From the NCBI RefSeq assembly GCF_015206895.1, contig NZ_JADEXU010000056.1, positions 1 to 45,606 of the forward strand: a DNA stretch of 45,606 bases. Direction: 5' to 3'. The notes below the pieces were generated by a model that ran no database searches, was not told where the DNA came from, and saw only the letters and a list, made by a program, of their open reading frames with translations. The stretch comes from Nostoc sp. LEGE 12450 (GTDB taxonomy: Bacteria > Cyanobacteriota > Cyanobacteriia > Cyanobacteriales > Nostocaceae). Below, one piece after another: positions 1 to 10,400 of the stretch. Position 1 is the stretch's first letter. Every line of letters starts with the position of its first letter. A program made the translations under genes and the position numbers.

Positions 1-2
1 CT

Positions 3-2339
3 TCAATCCACACGATCCACAGGTAGAAACTCTTTGAGTTCTTCTGCCTGAGCAGCCTTCAATACTGGAAGAGACAGGGGTAGTGAATTTGCGATCGCAA
101 ATAATTGTTCTATTTGACTCAGACCTGTCAAGCTACCACATAATAATACTTGGTCGCCAACTCGCAAATCCATGCCACCATCGGGATAGCGAATAAATTT
201 ACCATCGCGCCGGATCGCCTGTACCTGTACTCCAAATTGCTTGTTGATATCTAAATCTGCAAGGGTTTTACCTATTGTTGGCGTATCTGCATTAACTGTA
301 ACCCACTGGCAAGCACTATTTTCTCCGGGAACAGCAGCTTGTCCCTTGGCGAATTCTGCCAAAGCTGCCAGTTCTTCATCTGCTCCCACTACCAGCAAGC
401 GATCGCCCTCTTCTAATTTGGTTTGATTATTGGGATAATCAATTTCATCGCCGTTAGCGCGACGAATTGCCATCAAACTCGCTCCTGTTAAGTAGCGCAT
501 ATCTGCCTCTTCTATACTCATACCAATTAAGGGCGAATCTGCTGGGAGAGGATACCAGCGCTGATTTAAATCGCGGGTGGCTTGGCGTAAATCACGAGCA
601 ACTTCAGTTGCAGAACGCTCTGGCCGCAAATCTAAATAGTGATCGTTGCGGATTTGCTGCATTTCCCGTTGGACGACTGCCGGCGACAACAAGCCTAAGC
701 CAGTTAATAAATAGGTTGCCATTTCTAAGCTGGCTTCAAACTCTGGCTGTACCACTTCTCTAGCTCCCAATTGATACAGTACCTCAATATTTTTATCCTG
801 GGTAGCACGGACAACTAAATCTAATTCAGGGCGCAATTCCAAGGCACGTTTCAAACAAAGACGAGTACTCATCGGATCAGGAAGTGCGATCGCCATTCCT
901 TTGGCATGATTCACTCCGGCGGTTTCCAAAACATGTAAACTCACGCAATTACCATAAACATAAGACACTCCAGCCTCACGCAACTGCTGAATTCTACTTT
1001 CTGATTGGTCGATTACCACCACAGGCAGGTTGTGTTGCAGCAACAACTTCACCAAATTTTTGCCGACTCGCCCATAACCGCAGACTACCACATGGTCTTT
1101 GAAGGGCAAATCTTCTGATACATCCAGCGCCTCTTGTTCTTCTAAGTACGGTTTCAACCAAGGCATTGATTCGGCAAAGTTAAATAAAAATGGTACTAAC
1201 CGCAAGACAAAAGGAGTCAGCATGAGAGTAACTGCGGTGGTTCCCAAAATTAATAAGTATATCTGTCGAGATACCAGCCCCAAAGACTGCCCTTCACTGG
1301 CGAGAACAAAGGAAAATTCCCCAATTTGCGCCAATCCCAAACCTGCGATTATGGCTGTTTTTAAGGGGTAGCGGAACAGCTTTACTAGGGGCGTGATAAT
1401 CAAGAATTTACCTATGAAAACTAGTGCTACCAGCCCCAAAATTAATTCCAGATTGTTCCACAAAAACACTGGATCAATTAACATCCCAATGGCGGCAAAA
1501 AATAAACTGGCAAAGATATCTCGCAGTGGTTCGACATAAGTTAGGGTTTGATCGGCGTACTCCACCTCAGAAATCATCAAACCCGCGACAAATGCCCCCA
1601 TTTCAATCGACAGCCCCAAATGCTCTGTCAACAGGGCAATGCCCAAACACAAGGCTACAACCCCTAATAAAAATAGTTCTCGGCTTTCGGTACGGGCTAA
1701 CAGTCGCAACAAAGGCGGTATCAGCCACATCCCCGCAGCTACTGCACCAGCTGCAAATAAAGCAATCCACAGTAGCGCTGTTAGCACGGCGATGCCAATG
1801 GTTTCTGCTGGTTGGTTGAGGGCTGGTAGAACTGCTAACATCAGTCCCAGTGCCAAGTCTTGGACTACCAAAATCCCCAACATCACTTGTCCGTGAGGCG
1901 TTTCTGTTTCATTGCGTTCCATCAAGCACTTAAGGACAACGGCTGTGGAAGACAAGGATAGAATACATCCCAAAAACATCCCTTTAGCAGGTAAGGTTCC
2001 CCAGGCCCCGCTTAACCCGGATACCACAACTGTTACCAAAATTGTCAAAGCAATCTGGAGTCCACCTCCACCAAGAGCGATCGCTTTTACCTTCTTGAGT
2101 TCCGCAAAAGAAAATTCTACACCCAAGGCGAATAACAAAAAGGCGACACCAAACTGTGCCAGAGTCTCTACTTGAATAACTTCTTTAATCAATCCCAATC
2201 CGGCGGGCCCAATGATCATCCCGCCGATGAGATAGCCTAGCAGCACGGGTTGCCGTAAAAGTGCCGCCAACAATCCACCACAGGCTGCAACGCCCAAAAC
2301 TAAAACTAAATCAACAATTAGCCTAAAATCTTCTTGCAC
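3..2339 (-). CDS. CPA2/KefB-type cation:proton antiporter with TrkA (RCK) domains
   Basis: Predicted inner-membrane monovalent cation/H+ antiporter. The first ~390 residues are a run of hydrophobic helices with the Na_H_Exchanger signature, including LGYLIGGMIIGPAGLG near residue 35 and the central GAFVAGLMISE segment. A soluble TrkA_N (RCK_N) domain follows, starting at DHVVVCGYGRVGKNLV with a Rossmann glycine motif. Two TrkA_C-like domains follow, ending in EEGDRLLVVG and RVGDQVLLCG. Such RCK domains usually bind NAD(H) or nucleotides and gate transport. The 778-residue length fits a KefB-like antiporter with a duplicated C domain. The start is GTG (2337-2339) and the stop TGA lies at 3-5, so the gene is complete just inside the window edge. 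The transported ion (K+ or Na+) cannot be told from sequence. Confidence 0.9.
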   Translation of the reverse strand: MQEDFRLIVDLVLVLGVAACGGLLAALLRQPVLLGYLIGGMIIGPAGLGLIKEVIQVETLAQFGVAFLLFALGVEFSFAELKKVKAIALGGGGLQIALTILVTVVVSGLSGAWGTLPAKGMFLGCILSLSSTAVVLKCLMERNETETPHGQVMLGILVVQDLALGLMLAVLPALNQPAETIGIAVLTALLWIALFAAGAVAAGMWLIPPLLRLLARTESRELFLLGVVALCLGIALLTEHLGLSIEMGAFVAGLMISEVEYADQTLTYVEPLRDIFASLFFAAIGMLIDPVFLWNNLELILGLVALVFIGKFLIITPLVKLFRYPLKTAIIAGLGLAQIGEFSFVLASEGQSLGLVSRQIYLLILGTTAVTLMLTPFVLRLVPFLFNFAESMPWLKPYLEEQEALDVSEDLPFKDHVVVCGYGRVGKNLVKLLLQHNLPVVVIDQSESRIQQLREAGVSYVYGNCVSLHVLETAGVNHAKGMAIALPDPMSTRLCLKRALELRPELDLVVRATQDKNIEVLYQLGAREVVQPEFEASLEMATYLLTGLGLLSPAVVQREMQQIRNDHYLDLRPERSATEVARDLRQATRDLNQRWYPLPADSPLIGMSIEEADMRYLTGASLMAIRRANGDEIDYPNNQTKLEEGDRLLVVGADEELAALAEFAKGQAAVPGENSACQWVTVNADTPTIGKTLADLDINKQFGVQVQAIRRDGKFIRYPDGGMDLRVGDQVLLCGSLTGLSQIEQLFAIANSLPLSLPVLKAAQAEELKEFLPVDRVD

Positions 2340-2410
2340 CAGTTTTAAAAGAACTATTTATTAAGACCTATTAATTCAGGATACAAAGTTTTACGATCTC
2401 AAACAGCTGG

Positions 2411-2446
2411 TTTGGGAATTGGGTATGGGAAATTGGGAATTGGGGC
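2411..2446. repeat. Short tandem heptamer-like repeat (STRR)
   Basis: G-rich near-repeats of GGGAATT/GGGTATG lie between the SDR gene and the antiporter gene. This is the short tandemly repeated repetitive sequence type common between genes in heterocystous cyanobacteria. Confidence 0.7.
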
Positions 2447-2480
2447 AAGAAGTTTTTTAACTGCTGCCCAATCCCCAATA

Positions 2481-3458
2481 TTAAATTTTAGGTGAGCTAA
2501 GGGCACTCAGTAATAGGAGTGACCACGGCATTTTAATATCGGGTATGAGCCATGAGTAGTTTCTCAGTATAGGTAATGCAGCAGGTAGCACAAAACGTAA
2601 AGAGCGTAGTGATGCGGGGCGAGCGCCATTTTCATCTACAATTCCATATTTATCAGCTAGTTCAGCAACAATCTGCACACGTCCTGTACGGCGCATTAAA
2701 TTTGGTTCACAAGCAAGTGCAGCAATTACCCGTCCAGTTAATAAGGGAGTTTCCCAGTTGTAGCGATCGCTAAGAAATGAGTTTTTTTGCTCAGTAGTAT
2801 CGGTTTGATTCATCTCAGAAGCAAAACGGGAAAAAAGCTCAGTCCCAACAATACCCGGCCAAATTGAAACAGAAGCGACATTATGAGGTTTTAATTCAAC
2901 AGCCATATCAGCCGCTAGGCGATCGCAAGCTGCTTTTCCAACACCATAAGCTGTATTAAAGATGTGAAACATACTGCCCCACGAGGAAATGGTGCAAATT
3001 AGTCCAGATTTACGCTTGGTCATCATTCGCGCAGCAAAAACACTCGCTACATAGTGGCTACGAAGACCAACGTTGTTACTTGCATCCCACAGACTTAGTT
3101 CACAATCCCAAAAGGGCTGCCCAAAAGCGTTTTTTATTGCCTCAACTCCTGAGTAAGCATTATTCACCAATAGATCGAGTTGTCCATCCTGCTCATCTTG
3201 GATGCGCTCAAACAGTAAACGCACCTGCTCATCGTCGCTGTGGTCTACTTGGACGGGAATACACACACCACCTGCTTCCTCTATAGTTGATTGGGTTTCA
3301 CCAAGACTCCCTGAAACCGCATCACTAGACGAGTTGTTAAGGCTGCGTCCCGTGACGTATACAGTTGCGCCAGCCTCAGCCAAACCAATAGCAATTCCCC
3401 TACCAATTCCCCTCGTAGCACCTGTTACCAATGCCACTCTATCCTCAAGGTGTTTCAC
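2481..3458 (-). CDS. Short-chain dehydrogenase/reductase, DHRS1-like
   Basis: NAD(P)-dependent oxidoreductase of the classical SDR fold. Visible motifs are the cofactor-binding TGATRGIG at residues 12-19, NNA at 99-101, serines of the active-site strand near 158-159, and the catalytic YxxxK as Y171 and K175 (YGVGK). At 325 residues it is longer than the usual ~250 and ends in a hydrophobic stretch (MPWSLLLLSAL), which resembles the DHRS1 subgroup and may attach to membrane. The substrate is unknown. It lies 141 bp downstream of the antiporter start on the same strand with repeats between, so it is probably a separate unit. The family call is firm; the DHRS1 link is inferred from the WDASNNVGLRSHY and SIWPG motifs. 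Confidence 0.87.
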   Translation of the reverse strand: MKHLEDRVALVTGATRGIGRGIAIGLAEAGATVYVTGRSLNNSSSDAVSGSLGETQSTIEEAGGVCIPVQVDHSDDEQVRLLFERIQDEQDGQLDLLVNNAYSGVEAIKNAFGQPFWDCELSLWDASNNVGLRSHYVASVFAARMMTKRKSGLICTISSWGSMFHIFNTAYGVGKAACDRLAADMAVELKPHNVASVSIWPGIVGTELFSRFASEMNQTDTTEQKNSFLSDRYNWETPLLTGRVIAALACEPNLMRRTGRVQIVAELADKYGIVDENGARPASLRSLRFVLPAALPILRNYSWLIPDIKMPWSLLLLSALSSPKI

Positions 3459-3533
3459 GATCGCTTTTCCCTGTGGTTAATTTATTTAAAGCCGGAGAAC
3501 CCCAGCCTTAAAAAAGGCAAAAACCTCTCAAAG

Positions 3534-3553
3534 TCCCCCTTTGCTTAGGGGGA
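3534..3553. terminator. TCCCCCT/AGGGGGA hairpin (terminator-like or dispersed repeat)
   Basis: A perfect 7-bp stem (3534-3540 with 3547-3553) and a TTGCTT loop lie in the 258-bp gap between the amidase and SDR genes. No clear T-tract follows, and the motif is also a common dispersed cyanobacterial repeat. Its role is uncertain. Confidence 0.4.
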
Positions 3554-3716
3554 TTTAGGAGGATCTACAACTACAAATAATATCTACCACTCAATCTAAG
3601 TAAGTTGGTGCGAAAAAACCAAGTATGTTACAAAACGCAAATAGGTTTAAAACCCTCACTAATGACAAATGACGAAGGACAGCCTTAGCCAGTTACCTTT
3701 AATTGCGCCGATCTAC

Positions 3717-4658
3717 TTAACCAATTAATTTCTGCCAGCTAGCAGGCCCGACAATCCCATCGGCATCTAAACCATTTTGCTTTTGAAAGTTCTTAATTGC
3801 AACCTCTGTTTGTGGCCCGTAAACACCATCATTCTCAACACCTAAACGGTATTGTAAATATCTAACAACTGCACCACCAGCATGGTTTGGTCTGATAATT
3901 CGTTTTGCCAAAATTAGATTTATGGCATTCCATGTAGTTGCGTCAGCAATTCCAGTTGTCTGAACTCCGATAATAGCCTGAAATTTTTCGACAGCAGATT
4001 TGGTGTTAGCCCCAGTGAAGCCATCTTCTACTAGCGCCTTACCATTTTTATCAGTTATTTTGAGTCGATTTAAGGATTTTTGCAGTCTGAGAATCGTAGC
4101 ATCTGCATTCTCCTCTTCATCTGGTACAGGGTTAACAGGAGTACTTGGCACTTTCCCAGTTAAGCCTTTGACGATCGCATTGGCCATTGCTTCAGGGTTA
4201 AAAAGATTCATATCTTTTTGCGAATCGATGAAGCAACATTCTATCAAGATAGCAGGCATATCTGTATTTTTCAGAACATACAAGTGGGAACCACTCTTAA
4301 CGCCGCGATTAAAAAATCCCAACTTGACGATTTCATCTAATACAGGTTTAGCGATTTTTCTACCAGTCTCACTAGTTGCAAATACTTCTGTACCATTAGC
4401 TTGGTTATTAAAAGCATTAAAATGAATTGAAACGTAAATATCTACTTTACTTCCATTAGCTGTAGAACATCTTTTTGAGAGTGAGTCACGGACTGTACTA
4501 GCACTACTCGGTCTACATACTACAACATCATTACCTAAAGCTCTTAACTTGGCTATAACTCTATTACCTACATCTAGAGTTAAATTATCCTCAAACTTAA
4601 TTCCTCTGGCTCCTGTGTCTGGTGGACAATTGTGTCCGCTATCAATTCCAAATTTCAT
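3717..4658 (-). CDS. N-acetylmuramoyl-L-alanine amidase (amidase_3) with two PG-binding domains
   Basis: Zinc amidase expected to cut the amide bond between N-acetylmuramic acid and L-alanine in peptidoglycan. The amidase_3 core spans about residues 2-168, with the expected zinc and catalytic residues H9 (SGHN), E23 (FEDN), H79 (SIHFNAF) and E140 (LIECCF). Two peptidoglycan_binding_1 domains follow, near residues 186-245 and 258-312; each ends in a GxxTW or GxASW type motif (GIADATTW, GIVGPASW). No signal peptide is visible, so export, if any, needs another route; a phage-endolysin origin or role in cell-wall turnover is possible. No holin or phage gene lies beside it. The ATG start places MKFGIDSGH at the N-terminus, where this family normally begins. 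Confidence 0.9.
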   Translation of the reverse strand: MKFGIDSGHNCPPDTGARGIKFEDNLTLDVGNRVIAKLRALGNDVVVCRPSSASTVRDSLSKRCSTANGSKVDIYVSIHFNAFNNQANGTEVFATSETGRKIAKPVLDEIVKLGFFNRGVKSGSHLYVLKNTDMPAILIECCFIDSQKDMNLFNPEAMANAIVKGLTGKVPSTPVNPVPDEEENADATILRLQKSLNRLKITDKNGKALVEDGFTGANTKSAVEKFQAIIGVQTTGIADATTWNAINLILAKRIIRPNHAGGAVVRYLQYRLGVENDGVYGPQTEVAIKNFQKQNGLDADGIVGPASWQKLIG

Positions 4659-4762
4659 GATTTCATCCTCAAATTACTTATTTTTACACTAGTTTAAAAC
4701 TCTTCAAATTCTAGCGGCAAGGCAGAAATACTTAACCATTAGAGATATGAGTGAAAAAGAAC

Positions 4763-4791
4763 GTAGAGACATAGCAATACTACGTCTCTAC
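4763..4791. repeat. Dispersed palindromic repeat (GTAGAGAC..GTCTCTAC)
   Basis: 8-bp inverted arms at 4763-4770 and 4784-4791. It shares its outer arms with the GTAGAGACGCGAT-type repeats at 8144, 11266 and 23688 in this window. It lies in the 273-bp gap upstream of the amidase gene. Confidence 0.6.
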
Positions 4792-4931
4792 AAGGGTTCT
4801 GAAAACGCATAATTAATTTATGGAGATGCCCAATGCCCAATGCCCTTAAAAGCACTCCCGATATAAACTCAAATGATGCAAAACGTCTAGGAAAATAAAT
4901 TTTATACTTGAATTCAATAACTTAACTTAGG

Positions 4932-6881
4932 TTAGACAATGGCTAAGTTATTCAAGTTGCCTTTATAACCAGTAATTTCAATAATAGCATCAGTAAGAGC
5001 AGAAAATCCATTGTTACTATCATTGAGTGCCAAAAAAGTCCGTTCATGATTGCCCGTACCGAGGGTGAAAGTTGCCGCACCCTTAGCCACAAAACTATAT
5101 ATAGTAAATACTTGTTGTAAATCTGAAAGATTTAAATTGGCAACAGGGCCAAGTTGAACCACCTTATCGGCTGAAACTGCATTCAGACCATCTATTTTAT
5201 CTTGACAGATGTTCAGGTCGCTAATCACATCAAAGCCAGACAGCAACGAATCACTCAAGCTGTTGAACACAAATTTATCAGCGCCATTATCGCCTGTAAG
5301 GGTATCACGCCCAGCGCCGCCATTGAGAATGTCACAACCTTTACCACCAGATAGCTTGTCATTTCCAGCTAATCCAAAGAGTTTATCGTTGCCGTTTTTG
5401 CCAGAAATTTTGTCATTGCCGGCTCCACCAGCGAGTACATCTGCAAAGTTGCCACCGTTTAAGGTAATGTTTGACACATTTTTTTCTGTGGTAGTCTTGC
5501 TGTTTATTTGACCGTTGGCATCAAACAGATAACTGGCAACTGCATCAGTGATACCATCACTGTTGTTGTCAATATCTGCGGAAGTTAGTTTGCCCTTGGA
5601 ATTATAGTTGTAACTGGTAATCTCGTCAGCCAAACCATCATTATTTGTGTCAACTACCTGTGCAGCTAGTCTGTTGTTAGCATCGTAGCTGGAAGCAGTT
5701 ACCTGATCAATGATGCCATCACCATTATTGTCAAGAAGCTGTTTGCCGCCCAAATCATAACTATAAATGCCGACTGCATCTTTTACACCATCGTTGTTGA
5801 AGTCATAGCTGGCAGATGTGCGTCCATAAATATAAGTGCTGAAAAAATCAACTATGCCATCACCGTTTTCGTCAACACTAAAGGATGTCTGATTACCTTT
5901 GGCATCATAAGTATAGGCTCTGAAGTCATCAGCTATGCCGTCACCCTTGAAGTCACGACTAATGGATGTCTGATTACCTTTGGTGTCATAAGTAAATGTA
6001 TCAACAAAGTCAGCAATGCCGTTCAAGGAAATACTAAAGGATGTCAGGTTGCCGTTGGCATCGTAAGTATAGGTTTCGACATTCTCAGCGATGCCGTCGC
6101 TGTTGCGGTCAGAGTTTTTGGATGTCAGGTTGCCTTTGGCATCATAAGTATAGGTTGTAACATACTCAACTATATCGTCGGGGATGCTGCTGTCAATGCT
6201 TTCAGATGTCAGGTTGCCGTTGGCGTCATAAGTATAGGTTGTAACATACTCAACTATGCCGTCGCCGTTGTTATCAATACTTTTAGATGTGCGGTTGCCT
6301 TTAGCATCATAAGTATAGGTTGTAACCATAGCATCGATGCCATCACCGTTGTAGTCAAAGCTTTCAGATGTGCGGTTGCCTTTAGCATCATAAGTATAGC
6401 TTATGACATACTCAAATATGCCGTCACCGTTGTCGTCCTGACTAATTGATGTCAGATTGCCTTTGGCATCATAAGTATAGGTTGATCCATAATCAACTAT
6501 GCCGTCGGGGATGTTGTCCCTGGTGCCGTCATAGCTTTCGGATGTCAAGTTGCCGTTGGCATCATAAGTATAGGTTATAACCTGCCCAACAGTGCTTTTA
6601 GATATCCTGTTGCCATTAGCATCATAAGTATAGCTTATGACATCATCAGCGATGCCGTCAGTGTTGTTGTCACTGCTTTCGGATGTCAGGTTGCCGTTGG
6701 CATCATAAGTATAGGTTGAGCCATAATCAACTATGCCGTCGCCGTCGTCGTCACGATTTTCGGATGTTAGGTTATAGCTATAGTTAATAACTGAGTCTAT
6801 TGTTCCATCACTATTATTGTCTACGCTCTCACTTATAACATTGCCATTGGCATCGTAAGTGTATGTTGTGGTTGAGGTCAT
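4932..6881 (-). CDS. YD-repeat / RTX calcium-binding protein with bluetail-type C-terminus
   Basis: Likely secreted or cell-surface repeat protein. Residues 1 to ~470 hold about 18 units of roughly 20-30 residues built on YTYDANGNLTS followed by a loop such as DNNGDGIVDYV. The first part is like RHS/YD repeats and the second has the DxNxDGxxD spacing of calcium-binding loops. Next come about six RTX nonapeptides (GGAGNDKIS, GLAGNDKLS, GGAGRDTLT). The tail (FTLGTGNHERTFLALND then ALTDAIIEITGYKGNLNNLAIV) matches the bluetail-type ending of many cyanobacterial surface proteins. There is no N-terminal signal peptide, which fits type I secretion through the RTX C-terminus. The start ATG at 6881 has a GGAG about 12 nt upstream. 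It has none of the catalytic or toxin domain of true Rhs proteins. Confidence 0.8.
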   Translation of the reverse strand: MTSTTTYTYDANGNVISESVDNNSDGTIDSVINYSYNLTSENRDDDGDGIVDYGSTYTYDANGNLTSESSDNNTDGIADDVISYTYDANGNRISKSTVGQVITYTYDANGNLTSESYDGTRDNIPDGIVDYGSTYTYDAKGNLTSISQDDNGDGIFEYVISYTYDAKGNRTSESFDYNGDGIDAMVTTYTYDAKGNRTSKSIDNNGDGIVEYVTTYTYDANGNLTSESIDSSIPDDIVEYVTTYTYDAKGNLTSKNSDRNSDGIAENVETYTYDANGNLTSFSISLNGIADFVDTFTYDTKGNQTSISRDFKGDGIADDFRAYTYDAKGNQTSFSVDENGDGIVDFFSTYIYGRTSASYDFNNDGVKDAVGIYSYDLGGKQLLDNNGDGIIDQVTASSYDANNRLAAQVVDTNNDGLADEITSYNYNSKGKLTSADIDNNSDGITDAVASYLFDANGQINSKTTTEKNVSNITLNGGNFADVLAGGAGNDKISGKNGNDKLFGLAGNDKLSGGKGCDILNGGAGRDTLTGDNGADKFVFNSLSDSLLSGFDVISDLNICQDKIDGLNAVSADKVVQLGPVANLNLSDLQQVFTIYSFVAKGAATFTLGTGNHERTFLALNDSNNGFSALTDAIIEITGYKGNLNNLAIV

Positions 6882-7468
6882 AAACTTCTATTTCTCCATC
6901 AATACCTGTATAACCACACTTTAGTGCTGTAGTGCGGGTAATCAAAACTCATAGCAAGTTATCAAATGTATTTGTGCTTGCTAGATCGGCAATTGAAAAG
7001 ATAATATAGTCAAAAATTTTTTATAGCAAGTGTTTTTGCTCACATTGCTAATGTTACATAAATGACTGCGGTTATCTGCAATTTAGATGGCAACTATCTC
7101 TCAAAGGCTTAACCTGCAATGCGAAAAACATATTTGTCACCTGTAAGTAATAGAACAGCAGGGTTAAAAACTTATACCTTTAATATGATTTTCTAGCTAT
7201 GAGGAGAAATATTGAACTTGCAGTAGTTTACTTTGTCCACTGATTCCAATTAAATAGTTACATGAAAGGACTGCGATCGCCACTAATATTCAGAATAAAT
7301 CCCAACTGGGGCGAAAAACGCGCTTAAGACCGGATTTTTTGTCTTGGCAATGATCAAGCCCTAACGACCTTAAGGAATTAATCACCCGAATCTGTGGGTA
7401 GATATATGACAATCAACCTGAAAGCACGTTTAAGATTTAAGTAAAGAAATATTTCGTAGCTTACAGGC
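6882..7468. other. Divergent intergenic region, surface-protein gene / chelatase gene
   Basis: This 587-bp AT-rich gap separates two divergent genes. It holds an imperfect hairpin at 7024-7050 (TAGCAAGTG paired with CACATTGCTA) and a HIP1 octamer near 7275. I found no cobalamin-riboswitch B12 box and no convincing small ORF. Confidence 0.5.
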
Positions 7469-10400
7469 ATGAAACGCATCGTCTTAGTTGCTGGGTTTGA
7501 ATCATTCAATGCTGACTTGTACAGGAAAGCAGCTTTTTTGGCTAACTCTCGCTGTCCTGAGTTGGATATTCGGGTATTTAGCGATCGCAATATTACCAGT
7601 CAACGCGCCGAAGTAGAAGCAGCACTTGATGGCGCTGATGTATTTTTCGGAAGCCTGCTATTTGATTATGACCAAGTTGTGTGGCTGCGCGATCGCGTTT
7701 CCCAAATTCCGATTCGCCTAGTCTTTGAGTCAGCCTTGGAATTGATGAGTTTAACCAAATTGGGTGACTTTGCCATTGGCGACAAACCCAAAGGAATGCC
7801 CAAACCAGTTAAATTCATCCTCGACAAATTTAGCAACGGTCGAGAAGAAGACAAACTTGCTGGTTACATCAGCTTCTTAAAGATTGGCCCCAAACTACTG
7901 AAATATGTCCCAGTGCAAAAAGTCCAAGACTTACGCAACTGGTTAATTATCTATGGTTACTGGAATGCTGGCGGGCCAGAAAACGTAGCCTCATTATTCT
8001 GGACACTAGCAGAAAAATATTTAAATTTAAAAGTCGGCGACATTCCCCCGCTAATTGAAACCCCCAACATCGGATTACTCCACCCCGACTATCAAGGATT
8101 TTTTGAATCCCCCCGCGAGTATTTGGAATGGTATAAAACCCATTGTAGAGACGCGATTCATCGCGTCTATTGGGAAGACGCGATGAATCGCGTCTCTACA
8201 AAACCGATTATCGGTATTCTCCTCTACCGAAAACACGTCATCACCAAACTACCCTACATACCCCAACTAATTCGTAGTTTTGAAAAAGCTGGTTTAACTC
8301 CTTTACCCATCTTCATCAACGGCGTAGAAGGACACGTGGCGGTACGAGATTTAATGACAACCGACTATGAAATTCAGCAACGACAACTAGGTAATATTGA
8401 GACTCCCTCACTATCTAGTGAAGCAGTAAAAGTGGATGCGATCGTCTCTACAATTGGCTTTCCTTTAGTGGGTGGCCCCGCTGGTTCAATGGAAGCTGGC
8501 CGTCAAATAGAAGTAGCAAAGCGCATCCTCACTGCCAAGAATGTACCTTATATTGTTGCTGCACCACTATTAATTCAAGATATTCACTCGTGGACACGCC
8601 AAGGTGTGGGCGGATTGCAAAGTGTGGTGTTGTATGCGTTACCAGAATTGGATGGCGCTATTGATACTATTCCTCTCGGTGGGTTAGTGGGCGAAAATAT
8701 TTATCTGGTTCCTGAACGGGTGCAGCGATTAATTGATAGGGTGAAACGCTGGGTGTCTTTGCGGCAAAAACCTGCTTCAGAACGCAAAATTGCCATTATT
8801 TTATATGGGTTCCCGCCAGGTTATGGTGCTGTGGGGACTGCTGCATTATTAAATGTACCGCGTAGTTTGCTGAAGTTTCTCCACGCACTCAAAGAACAAG
8901 GTTATACCGTTGGGGATTTACCGGAAGATGGCGAAGAATTGATTCGCTGGGTGAAAGAGGCTGATGAAGCTAATCCTCTTGTGGGGCAGTCGTCTCGCCT
9001 GCCCCTAGATAATAGCTCTCATGTTGCCCACCCCACAAGTACTGTAAATTTCCGTACTCTAGAAAAATGGTTGGGATATCTGCAAACTTCCCGCATCGAA
9101 AAACAATGGAAATCTCTCACGGGAACTGGAATTAAAACATCCGGCGAGGAATTTCAAATTGGTGGTGTGCAATTAGGTAATGTGTGGATAGGTGTACAAC
9201 CACCTTTGGGGATACAAGGCGACCCGATGCGCTTAATGTTTGAACGGGATTTAACGCCCCATCCACAATATGCTGCTTATTATAAATGGCTGCAAAATGA
9301 GTTTGAAGCTGATGCTTTAGTTCATTTTGGAATGCATGGGACGGTGGAATGGTTGCCTGGTTCTCCGTTGGGGAATACGGGTTATTCTTGGTCGGATATT
9401 TTGTTAGGAAATTTGCCTAATCTATATATATATGCGGCGAATAATCCGTCTGAATCGATGTTGGCGAAACGTCGCGGTTATGGTGTATTAATTTCCCATA
9501 ATGTACCGCCTTATGGTCGCGCAGGTTTATATAAGGAATTGGTGGCGTTGCGTGATTTGATTGCGGAGTATCGTGAAGATCCGCAAAAGAATTATGTTTT
9601 GAAGGAAGGTATTTGCAAAAAAATTGTGGATTCTGGGTTGGATGCAGATTGTCCGTTTGAGGATGCTAAACGGTTGGGTATTGCGTTTACTCCCGAAAAT
9701 GTGCGGATGTTTAGCGGTCATGCTTTTGATGATTATTTGGTGGAGTTGTATGGATATTTGCAGGTTTTAGAAAATCGGTTGTTTTCTTCGGGGTTGCATA
9801 CTTTGGGGGAAAAGCCGAGTGAGGAGGAGTTGGGGTCTTATTTGGAGGCTTATTTTGGGGAAGAGGAAGAAAACGAACCGCAAAGGCGCGAAGGACGCGA
9901 AGAAAGAGAGGAGGAGGAAAGGTTAATAAGGGATTTGTTGATGCAATCTACGGATGAGTTAACGAATTTGTTAAGGGGATTGAATGGGGAGTATATTCCG
10001 CCTGCGCCTGGTGGAGATTTGTTGCGGGATGGGGCTGGTGTGTTACCGACTGGGAGGAATATTCATGCTTTAGATCCTTATCGGATGCCTTCGCCTGCTG
10101 CTTATGAACGGGGACGAGAAATTGCTCAAAAAATTATTGTTCAGCATTTGGATGAATATGGAAAATATCCTGAAACGGTGGCGGTGATGCTTTGGGGATT
10201 GGATGCGATTAAAACTAAGGGTGAATCTTTGGGGATTCTGTTGGAATTGGTGGGGGCTGAACCTGTTAAGGAAGGAACTGGTAGAGTTGTTCGTTATGAG
10301 TTGAAGCCGTTGGCTGAGGTTGGACATCCCCGCATTGATGTGTTGGGTAATTTGTCTGGGATTTTCCGGGATAGTTTTGTAAATATTATCGAATTGTTGG

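Noticed and set aside
6882..7468. Cobalamin riboswitch upstream of the chelatase gene
   Set aside because: Looked for the conserved B12 box and saw none; only a small imperfect hairpin is present.
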